This document shows, in pieces, positions 1-6,262 of a stretch of 6,460 nt of DNA (the first letter of the stretch is position 1; the number at the start of each line of letters is the position of its first letter). The notes under the pieces were generated by a model. The model saw only the letters and a list, made by a program, of their open reading frames with translations, was not told where the DNA came from and ran no database searches. The position numbers and the translations under genes were made by a program. The stretch is from NCBI GenBank assembly GCA_964496705.1, contig CAZCBJ010000223.1, forward strand, positions 1-6,460, given 5' to 3'. The stretch is from CAZCBJ01 sp964496705 (GTDB lineage Bacteria; Chloroflexota; Anaerolineae; Anaerolineales; Anaerolineaceae).

Positions 1-184
1 TGAACGGCACGCACGCCAGCACGCGGTCGAAAGCCGAGAGGCGGTCGGTGGTCACCAGCAGGCGGCGTCCGCCCTCCAGTGGGTAGCCGTCGCGCACCTT
101 GCCGGAAAATTTGCCGGGCAGCGGCAGGTGCGAGGCGTCAAAAGCGATGGGTAGCAGATCAAGGATGTTTTCAATTGAAAGCAT
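1..184 (-). CDS. purC: Phosphoribosylaminoimidazole-succinocarboxamide synthase (SAICAR synthetase), N-terminal 61 codons, runs off the window
   Basis: PurC joins CAIR and L-aspartate, using ATP, to make SAICAR in cytosolic de novo purine synthesis. The 61 visible residues contain the SAICAR synthetase N-terminal hallmarks: GKVRDGY at residues 28-34 (the glycine-rich ATP-binding strand pair) and TTDRLSAFDRVL at residues 45-56, followed by ACVPF. The rest of the enzyme, including the catalytic core, lies beyond position 1. The start is the ATG at 184, six bases after a perfect AAAGGAGGT ribosome-binding sequence (199-191). Another ATG at 189 is only one base from that site and opens a different frame that does not encode PurC. 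The gene follows purQ after 37 bases with no terminator-like structure in between, so it is probably co-transcribed with purL-purQ. Identity is secure from motifs; completeness of the gene cannot be judged. Confidence 0.93.
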   Translation of the reverse strand, partial: MLSIENILDLLPIAFDASHLPLPGKFSGKVRDGYPLEGGRRLLVTTDRLSAFDRVLACVPF

Positions 185-190
185 GTCATT

Positions 191-199
191 ACCTCCTTT
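191..199 (-). promoter_or_regulatory. Strong Shine-Dalgarno site of purC
   Basis: Read on the minus strand this is AAAGGAGGT, a near-perfect complement of the 16S rRNA 3' end. It stands six bases before the ATG at 184 and decides that start over the out-of-frame ATG at 189. It is the strongest ribosome-binding site in the window. Confidence 0.85.
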
Positions 200-221
200 G
201 GGTTGGGTGTGGGTGCTCCGG

Positions 222-1004
222 TCACAACTGCGCGGCATGGCGCACACCGTTGATGAATAGGGGCAGACCGCTGCCGCGCTGCCCGCCGCGCGTCCAGCGC
301 GGGTGCTGGTGGGGGAAGATATGGTTTTCGGGGTGGGGCATCAAGCCCAGCACGTTGCCAGCCGGGTTGCACACCCCGGCGATGTCGGCAGCCGAGCCGT
401 TGGGGTTGGCAGGGTAGGCGCCCGCCGCCGGGGAACCGTCCGGGTGGACATAGCTCAGCGCGACCTGGTCATTGGCTTGCCATTGTTCAAGCGCTGCCGG
501 GTCGGCGCAGACAAAGTTGCCCTCGCCGTGCGCCACCGGGCACTCGATCCGTTCATCCAGACCGCGCGTCCACAGGCAGGTTTGCGAGAGCGGGCGCAGG
601 CTGACCCAGCGGCACTCGAAATGGCCGCGGGCGTTGAAGGTCAGCGTGGCGCGGCGCGGGCTGCCGGGCGGAAGCGTTTCGGGTAGGATGCCGGCCTTGA
701 CCAGCGCCTGAAAGCCGTTGCAGATGCCGATGACCGGCTTGCTGGACTCGATAAAAGTGCGCACCTCGGCGGCGAAATAAATTTTCAAATCCAGCGCCAG
801 CAGCTTGCCGGCGCCGAGCGCATCGGCATAGGAGAATCCGCCGGGCAGGATGAGCAGTTGGTAATCCTGCCAGCGCTTACTCTTCTGGCGCAGCGCGTTG
901 AGGTGCACCACCTCGGGTATGCCGCCGGCCAGCTCAACCGCCTGGGCGGCGTCCAGGTCGCGGTTGGTGCCGGTGGCGTAGAGGATCAGGGCGCGCGGTT
1001 TCAC
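222..1004 (-). CDS. purQ: Phosphoribosylformylglycinamidine (FGAM) synthase, glutamine amidotransferase subunit PurQ
   Basis: PurQ is the glutaminase subunit that supplies ammonia to PurL for FGAR to FGAM conversion. The 260-residue protein is a class I (triad) amidotransferase. Its oxyanion-hole region GGFSYAD is at residues 55-61, the nucleophile is Cys95 in GICNGFQ, and the His224/Glu226 pair lies in LMPHPENH. All three catalytic residues are present. It is longer than the roughly 227-residue Bacillus-type PurQ. Part of the excess is a C-terminal stretch after the triad (about 229-260, with HPRWTRG), which recalls the longer PurQ forms and the glutaminase domain of large PurL. The start is GTG at 1004, overlapping the purL stop as GTGA, with GGAGG at 1016-1012 seven bases upstream inside the purL end. 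This implies translational coupling and roughly equal production of the two subunits. It ends 37 bases before purC. Confidence 0.95.
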   Translation of the reverse strand: MKPRALILYATGTNRDLDAAQAVELAGGIPEVVHLNALRQKSKRWQDYQLLILPGGFSYADALGAGKLLALDLKIYFAAEVRTFIESSKPVIGICNGFQALVKAGILPETLPPGSPRRATLTFNARGHFECRWVSLRPLSQTCLWTRGLDERIECPVAHGEGNFVCADPAALEQWQANDQVALSYVHPDGSPAAGAYPANPNGSAADIAGVCNPAGNVLGLMPHPENHIFPHQHPRWTRGGQRGSGLPLFINGVRHAAQL

Positions 1005-3892
1005 GGGACCGCCTCCCCGGGGTCGCGGTCGCGCCAGGCTGCCAGCAGTCGCTCCAGCGGCAGGGCGAAGGCGCCCGCCGCAGTCAGAACAGGCTGCGCG
1101 CTCACCCGCCCGATCCGCTGGCAGGGCAGCCCGCGCAGGACGCGCTCAAATTCGGCGGCATGTTCGGGCGCCACCTCGACCAGCAGACAGGCGTTGGTCT
1201 CGGCGAACAACCAGCCGGTCAAGTCGCCGGACGCCTCGTTAACCATTGCGCCGAGCCGCCCGCCGATGCACATCTCTGCCAGCGCCACCGCCAGCCCGCC
1301 CTCGCTCAGGTCGTGGCAGGCGCGAATCAGCCCGTTTTGCACGGCGGCGTGCAGGGCGGCATACAGCGCGGGCGCGCCCTGCGCCAACCCGGGCACCTGC
1401 GCGTCCGCGCCGGGGGGCAGACCGAAGAGCTGGGCGTAATGGCTGCCGCCGAAACACAACTGGTGCTCGCCCAACAAATAGATGAAATCATCCGGCTGCT
1501 TGAAATCCGAGGTCAGCGCCCGGCGCTGGTCGCTCATCACCCCGATGGCCGAGATCAGCAGGGTGGCCGGGATGGAGCGGCGCTGGCCGTCTGAGTCGAG
1601 ATACTCGTTGTTGAGCGAATCTTTGCCGGAGATGAACGGTGTGGCGTAAAGCAGGGCGGCGTCGCGGCAGCCGCGCGCTGCCTCGAGCAACGACCACATC
1701 ACCGTGGGGCGCAGCGGGTCGCCCCAGCAGAAATTGTCGAGGATGGCGATGCGGCGCGGGTCAGCGCCGACCGCCAGCGCATTGCGCACGGCTTCGTCCA
1801 CCGCGCTGACCGCCATGCGGTACGGGTCCAGCTTGCCGTATTCAGGGTTGAGTCCGTTGGACAGCACCAGGGCAATCTCGCCGCGCGTGCCAGGTGGTTT
1901 GAGTACACACGCGTCCGCCGGACCGTCATCTTCGGCGCCGGTCAGCGGCTTGACGCGCGTGCCGCCCTGCACCTCATGGTCGTAGATGCGGATCACCCCG
2001 GCTTTGGAAGCGATGTTGGCATGCGCCAGCAATTGCAGCAGCGCCTGAGCGGGAGTGGGCTGGTCCGAAGTCGTTTCCAGGGGTGGAGCTTCGCACGGCG
2101 GCGCAGCCGTCAGGCTGCGCTGGGGGATGGATTCGTGCAGGAAGTGGTTGTCCAGGTCCAGCACCGTCCGCCCGGCATGGCGCACAATCAGACGCCCGCT
2201 GGCGTTGAACCGGCCGATATCGGTCAGCTCAACATCATATACATCGCACAGCGACTGCAGGTCGGCTAAATGCGCGGGCGGCACGGCCAGAACCATGCGC
2301 TCCTGCGCCTCGGAGAGCCAGATCTCCCAGGGGGCCAGACCGGGGTACTTGAGATGGACATGCTCCAGCTCGACCTCGGCGCCGCAGGTGGAAGCCATCT
2401 CGCCCACCGCTGAGGACAACCCGCCCGCGCCGCAATCGGTGATGGCGTCGTACCAGCCCTGGTCGCGGGCGCGCAGGATGACCTCAATCGCGCCTTTCTC
2501 GGTGATCGGCGCGCCGATTTGCACTGAGGCGCCGGCCACCTCGCCGGTTTTGGCATCCATGGTCATCGAGGAGAAGGTCGCGCCGCGCAGGCCGTCGCGC
2601 CCGGTGCGCCCACCCAGCACGATGACCCGGTCGCCGGGCTGCGGGGAACGGCGGTGGCGTCCGCGCGGGGCGATGCCCACGCAGCCGCAATACACCAGCG
2701 GATTGGCGGTGTAGCCAGGGTCAAACCACAGCGCGCCGTTGACGGTGGGAATGCCCATCTTGTTGCCGTAATCCTGCACGCCAGCCACCACGCCGGAGAG
2801 GATGCGCCGCGGGTGCAGCACGCCCTCGGGCAGCCGCTCGAGCGGGGTGTCCTGCGGGCCGAAGCACAGCACGTCGGTGTTGGCGATGGGTTTGGCCGAG
2901 ACGCCCATCACGTCGCGAATCACCCCGCCCACGCCGGTGTTGGCGCCGCCGAACGGCTCGATGGCCGAGGGGTGGTTGTGGGTTTCGACCTTGAAGGATA
3001 CCTCGTGCTCGTCATCAAACGCAATGATCCCGGCGTTGTCGCTGAAGGCTGAGATGACCCAGGGGGCGTTGATCTGGCGCGTGGCGCTGCGCAGGTAGGT
3101 GTGCATCAGGCTGTCGACCTCCGGCGGGTAGGGGCTGCCGGGGGCTGACTGCACCTGGATGCGGGCTTTGAAGGTTTTGTGAACGCAGTGTTCGCTCCAG
3201 GTCTGGGCGATGCTTTCAAACTCCACGTCCGTGGGGTCGCGCCCCTCGCGCTGGAAGTAAGCGCGCACGGCGCGCATCTCGTAGATATCCAAGGCGGCGC
3301 GCCGCTCGCGCGAGCATTGCATCAGCTGCTCATCCTCCATACTGCGCACGGGGATGATCTCCACCGCGGCGGAGGCCTGGGCAGCCGCCGGGAAGGAGGG
3401 CTTAATGGCGCCGAGGGCGTAATGCTGGATAACGGCGTTCGCCAGCAGGCGGCGCGCCAGCAGGTGCAGGTGCCTGTCGTCCAGCGCCCCGTCGATCTGG
3501 AATTGCAATCCGGTCGAAGCGCCCTGGATGTCGGGGATGCCCGCCTCGCGCGCGGCGCGGGCGATCTGCTCGGCAACCGGGTCGGTCACGCCGGGGCGCA
3601 GCGCCACCTCGACCAGCCGCAGACCGTCTGAGCGGGCTGCCGCTTGACTGTCCTCCAGACGCTGCCAGCCAATGTCTTCGGTAACCGGGTCGCAGAGGAT
3701 TTCTTGCGCCAGCCGCTGCAGGTCAGCCGGGCTGAGCACACCGCGCACGAAGTACAGGTCGCGGCAGCGGATGCTACGCACTGCGGTCATGCCCAGCGCA
3801 TGCGCGTCCTGCAGATACCCAAACGAGCGCGGGTCGTCCGCCTGTCTGGGTCCAACTTCAAAACGATAGACGGCTGCGCTCAAGCTGGACAT
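1001..3892 (-). CDS. purL: FGAM synthase synthetase subunit PurL with two fused N-terminal PurS-like domains
   Basis: PurL makes FGAM from FGAR, ATP and ammonia channelled from PurQ. The 963-residue protein is intermediate between small PurL (about 740) and the large single-chain enzyme (about 1300). Residues about 7-77 and 90-168 each resemble the ~80-residue PurS protein; the second is clearer, with LRPGVTDP at 98-105 and LLANAVIQHY at 149-158. The first has the matching DPVTEDI at 68-74. The catalytic core begins near 200: WSEHC at 232-236 (catalytic His235), ETHNHPSAIEPFGGANTG at 303-320, and DCGAGGLSSAVGEMA at 486-500. After a proline-rich linker (about 596-614) comes the second half, with YDHEVQGGT at 637-645, FCWGDP at 721-726, SGKDSLNNEY at 755-764 and CHDLSEGGLAVALAEM at 859-874. 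There is no C-terminal glutaminase domain; that role falls to the overlapping purQ. The ATG at 3892 has only a weak AGGT (3900-3897) four bases upstream. A promoter lies just before it. Confidence 0.96.
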   Translation of the reverse strand: MSSLSAAVYRFEVGPRQADDPRSFGYLQDAHALGMTAVRSIRCRDLYFVRGVLSPADLQRLAQEILCDPVTEDIGWQRLEDSQAAARSDGLRLVEVALRPGVTDPVAEQIARAAREAGIPDIQGASTGLQFQIDGALDDRHLHLLARRLLANAVIQHYALGAIKPSFPAAAQASAAVEIIPVRSMEDEQLMQCSRERRAALDIYEMRAVRAYFQREGRDPTDVEFESIAQTWSEHCVHKTFKARIQVQSAPGSPYPPEVDSLMHTYLRSATRQINAPWVISAFSDNAGIIAFDDEHEVSFKVETHNHPSAIEPFGGANTGVGGVIRDVMGVSAKPIANTDVLCFGPQDTPLERLPEGVLHPRRILSGVVAGVQDYGNKMGIPTVNGALWFDPGYTANPLVYCGCVGIAPRGRHRRSPQPGDRVIVLGGRTGRDGLRGATFSSMTMDAKTGEVAGASVQIGAPITEKGAIEVILRARDQGWYDAITDCGAGGLSSAVGEMASTCGAEVELEHVHLKYPGLAPWEIWLSEAQERMVLAVPPAHLADLQSLCDVYDVELTDIGRFNASGRLIVRHAGRTVLDLDNHFLHESIPQRSLTAAPPCEAPPLETTSDQPTPAQALLQLLAHANIASKAGVIRIYDHEVQGGTRVKPLTGAEDDGPADACVLKPPGTRGEIALVLSNGLNPEYGKLDPYRMAVSAVDEAVRNALAVGADPRRIAILDNFCWGDPLRPTVMWSLLEAARGCRDAALLYATPFISGKDSLNNEYLDSDGQRRSIPATLLISAIGVMSDQRRALTSDFKQPDDFIYLLGEHQLCFGGSHYAQLFGLPPGADAQVPGLAQGAPALYAALHAAVQNGLIRACHDLSEGGLAVALAEMCIGGRLGAMVNEASGDLTGWLFAETNACLLVEVAPEHAAEFERVLRGLPCQRIGRVSAQPVLTAAGAFALPLERLLAAWRDRDPGEAVP

Positions 3893-3909
3893 GGGTACCT
3901 GGTTGAAAA

Positions 3910-3947
3910 TAAAAAAACATTTTAAACCAACGAGGTTGTCTAGTCAA
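3910..3947 (-). promoter_or_regulatory. Predicted sigma-70-type promoter driving purL-purQ-purC
   Basis: On the minus strand a -35 box TTGACT (3947-3942) and a -10 box TAAAAT (3924-3919) are separated by exactly 17 bases. Each matches five of six consensus bases. Transcription would start about 7-9 bases after the -10 box, near 3912-3910 (the first purine is A3910), leaving a leader of about 18-20 bases before the purL ATG at 3892. The region is AT-rich within a GC-rich locus, as expected for a promoter. The -35 box lies inside a dyad, so a repressor could act here. This is a sequence match only; the same DNA also looks like a terminator for the upstream genes. Confidence 0.65.
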
Positions 3948-3965
3948 CCATCGTTAGCTTAAAAT
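3911..3965 (-). terminator. Long hairpin plus U-run after purB: probable intrinsic terminator
   Basis: In minus-strand RNA, bases 3965-3945 pair with 3938-3919. This gives 20 pairs, with one bulged base (opposite plus-strand A3950) and a six-base loop (3944-3939). One G after the stem comes a run of seven U (3917-3911), then A and four U. Two pairs are G-U wobbles on the minus strand (3928/3956 and 3926/3958); on the plus strand they would be C-A mismatches, so the structure suits the transcribed strand. The outer stem is A/U-rich and the inner stem about half G/C. It begins eight bases after the purB stop codon, the usual place for an intrinsic terminator. It shares its DNA with the purL promoter, so it could also be read as a protein-binding dyad. 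Confidence 0.6.
3934..3949. promoter_or_regulatory. CTAG-centred 16-base palindrome at the -35 box, possible operator
   Basis: The plus strand reads GGTTGTCTAGTCAACC. The two halves are mirror complements except for one position on each side (the T next to the central CTAG). The sequence covers the predicted -35 box of the purL promoter, where a bound protein would block RNA polymerase. CTAG-centred palindromes of this size recall operators of HutC-type GntR regulators; the sequence does not look like the E. coli PurR or Bacillus PurR boxes. It is also the tip of the terminator-like hairpin, which may be the full explanation of the symmetry. Confidence 0.3.
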
Positions 3966-3972
3966 TTTTCCT

Positions 3973-5376
3973 TCATTCCCGGGTTTCGGTGGTCAATTCG
4001 GCGCAGATGGCGGCGGCCATCTGGCGCGCGCGGTCGGCAGCCATGCCGGTATATCCCGCGGCGCTCATCAACGCGGTCAGCTCGGCGGCGGAGACATGCT
4101 GCAAGAAAACGTCGTCAGCCGGGATGCGCTCCGCCAGCGGATTGGGGCGTCCGGCTTGCACCTCGCCCCAGGCTGCCAGGGCGTGCTCGCGCAGGCGCTC
4201 GTGCATCGCCTGGCGGTCGGCTCCGCCCTTGACCAGCGCCATCAGCACGCGCTCGGTGCAGGCGAAGGGCGCATAGCTCTCCAGGTTGCGGGCAGTTGCC
4301 TCGCGGTTGACCTGCAGCCCCTTGAAGATTTTGTGGGCGGTGAGCAGCAGCTCGTCACAGATCAGGAAAGCCTCGGGCAGCAGCGTGCGGCGGTTGGCGC
4401 TGTCGTCCAGGGTGCGCTCAAGCAGCGAGTGGGCGGCGTTGGCCCAGGCCACCTGGGGCAGCACTGACAGGCTGCGCGCCAGCGAATCGATTTTTTCAGC
4501 ATGGATCGGGTTGCGTTTAAAGGGCATGGCCGATGAGCCCACCTGGCGCGCGCCGAACGGCTCGCTCCACTCGCCCAGCGGCGGCGACTGGAGCAAGCGC
4601 AGGTCGAAGGCCATTTTATACAGGCTGCCGCCCAGCCCGGCCAGCGCGCTGATCACGCGGTAGTCCTGCTGACGGGGGTAGGTCTGGCTGGCCACGCTGA
4701 AAAAGGGCAGTCCGAGCGCCTGGCTGAGGCGCTGCTCAAAGTCCTCCACCTGCTCTGCGCCGAGCAGCTCGGCGTAGGAGGCGGCGGTGCCGACCGCGCC
4801 CTTGAAACCCTTGCCGCGCAGCCCTGCCTTGAGCGCCAGCAGGGCGTGGTAATCGGCGAAAAGGTCCTGGGCGTAGAATGCCAGGCGGTAGCCCAGCGTG
4901 GTGGGCTCGGCGGGCTGGAGGTGGGTGAAGGCCATCACCGGCAGGTCGGCCCACGCTTCCATCTGTCCGGCCAGCGCCAGCAGCAGCCGTCCCAGACGCC
5001 CGGTCACCAGCGATAATGCCTGGCGGATGCGCAGCGCATCGGCGTTGTCTTCGATATCCATCGAGGTGGCGCCCAGGTGGATGATGCCGCCGCCCAGCGG
5101 GCACTGCCCGGCAAACGTCCGCACCTCGGCCATCAGGTCGTGGTGGATCTCGGCTTCAATCGCCAGCGCGCGGGGGATGTCGATCGCGGCGGCGTGCTGC
5201 TCCAGGTCGGCGACCTGCGCGGGGCTGACCAGGCCGTAAGCGGATTGCGCGCGGGCCAGCTCCACCCAGATGCGCCGCCAGAGCAGGCGCTTGTTGTGCT
5301 CGCTCCACACCTGGCGCATTTCCGCGCTGGCATAGCGCCAGGTGAAGGGGGATTGGTAGGTCTCATAATCCGGCAT
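3973..5376 (-). CDS. purB: Adenylosuccinate lyase, animal-like type
   Basis: PurB eliminates fumarate twice in purine synthesis: from SAICAR to give AICAR, and from adenylosuccinate to give AMP. The 467-residue protein belongs to the fumarase/aspartase superfamily. It has EIHHD at 76-80 (the conserved histidine region), HLGATSMD at 100-107, FTHLQPAEPTT at 150-160 (His152, predicted proton donor) and the signature loop GSSAMPFKRNP at 280-290, whose serines include the predicted catalytic base. Downstream ERTLDDSANRR at 320-330 and PFACTE at 370-375 resemble the human ADSL pattern as I recall it, more than the short Bacillus type. I chose ATG 5376 over the in-frame ATG 5445 because GGAGGT (5388-5383) stands six bases before it and because MPDYETY... 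is a normal N-terminus for the family. The start overlaps the fkbM-like gene by 14 bases. The stop is followed by the terminator-like hairpin. Confidence 0.95.
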   Translation of the reverse strand: MPDYETYQSPFTWRYASAEMRQVWSEHNKRLLWRRIWVELARAQSAYGLVSPAQVADLEQHAAAIDIPRALAIEAEIHHDLMAEVRTFAGQCPLGGGIIHLGATSMDIEDNADALRIRQALSLVTGRLGRLLLALAGQMEAWADLPVMAFTHLQPAEPTTLGYRLAFYAQDLFADYHALLALKAGLRGKGFKGAVGTAASYAELLGAEQVEDFEQRLSQALGLPFFSVASQTYPRQQDYRVISALAGLGGSLYKMAFDLRLLQSPPLGEWSEPFGARQVGSSAMPFKRNPIHAEKIDSLARSLSVLPQVAWANAAHSLLERTLDDSANRRTLLPEAFLICDELLLTAHKIFKGLQVNREATARNLESYAPFACTERVLMALVKGGADRQAMHERLREHALAAWGEVQAGRPNPLAERIPADDVFLQHVSAAELTALMSAAGYTGMAADRARQMAAAICAELTTETRE

Positions 5377-6259
5377 CGGGTAACCTCCGCGGCGCAATCT
5401 CCTCGCCGCTGCTGGCGATGAGGTAAGACTTCCAGCCCAGTTCATCCAGCGAGCGCACCAAAGGACGGCCGGGCTGCATGCGCTGCACGGTGTAGCCGTG
5501 CTGCATCAGGCTGTGCCACACCGCCGACGCGGCAGCCTGACCGTGCAGTTCAATTAACAGCAGCGGGCGGACCTGCGCCAGCAGTCGCTGCATGCCCTGC
5601 ACCGCCAGCACCTCGCCGCCCTCGATGTCCATTTTTACCACCTGCGGGAGCGGGTTGCCCTGCGCATAAGCGAATTCGTCCAGCGTCAGCCCAGGCACCT
5701 CGATCTCGCGCAGATATTCTTCGGGATGCTCCCGCCCGGCTGAGCCGACCGCCTTGCCCATCGCGTTGGATGGATGGACGAGGAAGCGCACCGGTCCGGC
5801 GCGCTCCACCACCGCGGCATGGATGGGCGTGATCCTGGCTTCCATGCGGTTGAGCGCGGCGTTGCGCCGGATGCGGGCGATGTTGTCGGGCAGCGCCTCG
5901 AAGGCGAACACGCGCCCCTTTTCAGCGGCTGCGCGCGCCAGCAGCAGGCTGATATAGCCCACATTGGCGCCCACGTCGTAGATCACCATGCCCGGCTGCA
6001 CCAGATCGGTCACCGCCTGCTGCAGCTCCGGTTCGTAGGTGCCCAGCCAGTAATCCTTTTCGGTCTGCATGTCCAACACAACGGTCATGCCCTGCAGTCC
6101 GCCGGCTGCCACCTGCACCTGGCTGAGCCCGTCGGGCGCGGCGCGGTTGAGCGCGCCGCGCACCAGCCGCGCCAGCGGGCGCATGGTGTAGATGGCGCGC
6201 TTGACGGGAGCGGGCAAAACCCGGGCGGCAAACGCCGCCAGCCGCAGGAGCTGATTCAT
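5363..6259 (-). CDS. FkbM-family SAM-dependent methyltransferase
   Basis: The 298-residue protein is a predicted S-adenosylmethionine-dependent O-methyltransferase of the FkbM family; many relatives methylate sugar or polyketide hydroxyls, but the substrate here is unknown. The Rossmann-type domain starts near residue 85. Motif I is VIYDVGANVGYISLLLA at 92-108. An acidic residue for SAM ribose sits in FAFEALPDN at 118-126 (Glu121). The family's KMDIEGGE is at 209-216, and LLLIELHG at 233-240 forms a later strand. The first ~50 residues are basic and alanine/leucine-rich, with no clear signal peptide; they may contact a membrane or be a family-specific helical cap. The ATG at 6259 follows the stop of the acetyltransferase gene by 3 bases, with AGGGA (6274-6270) ten bases upstream as a modest ribosome site. 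Its 3' end carries the purB ribosome site and start. Its link to purine synthesis appears to be positional only. Confidence 0.88.
   Translation of the reverse strand: MNQLLRLAAFAARVLPAPVKRAIYTMRPLARLVRGALNRAAPDGLSQVQVAAGGLQGMTVVLDMQTEKDYWLGTYEPELQQAVTDLVQPGMVIYDVGANVGYISLLLARAAAEKGRVFAFEALPDNIARIRRNAALNRMEARITPIHAAVVERAGPVRFLVHPSNAMGKAVGSAGREHPEEYLREIEVPGLTLDEFAYAQGNPLPQVVKMDIEGGEVLAVQGMQRLLAQVRPLLLIELHGQAAASAVWHSLMQHGYTVQRMQPGRPLVRSLDELGWKSYLIASSGEEIAPRRLPDAGL
5383..5388 (-). promoter_or_regulatory. Shine-Dalgarno site of purB inside the preceding gene
   Basis: The minus strand reads GGAGGT, then six bases, then the purB ATG at 5376. The site lies within the last codons of the FkbM-family gene, which encode Arg-Arg-Leu, so ribosomes finishing that gene pass over the purB start. 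It decides the purB start against the in-frame ATG at 5445, which would add 23 residues lying wholly within the upstream gene. Confidence 0.8.
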
Positions 6260-6262
6260 GGG

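Noticed and set aside
185..189. ATG at 189 as the purC start
   Set aside because: It is one base from the ribosome-binding sequence and opens a frame unrelated to PurC; the ATG at 184 gives the conserved PurC N-terminus.
185..221. Possible regulatory element in the purQ-purC gap
   Set aside because: Only 37 bases, holding a C/A-rich stretch and the purC ribosome site; no hairpin, U-run or promoter boxes are seen.
858..1439. Long open frame on the plus strand (193 codons) inside purQ/purL
   Set aside because: It lies opposite confidently identified purQ and purL coding sequence, has low-complexity Arg/Ala/Ser-rich composition typical of GC-rich antisense frames, and resembles no family I know.
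2055..2714. 219-codon open frame on the plus strand
   Set aside because: It is fully antisense to the conserved core of purL; its length reflects high GC content and scarce stop codons, with no recognisable motifs.
5377..5445. Upstream in-frame ATG (5445) as the purB start, adding 23 residues
   Set aside because: The extra residues lie entirely inside the FkbM-family gene and look non-conserved, while the ATG at 5376 has a strong GGAGGT at ideal spacing.
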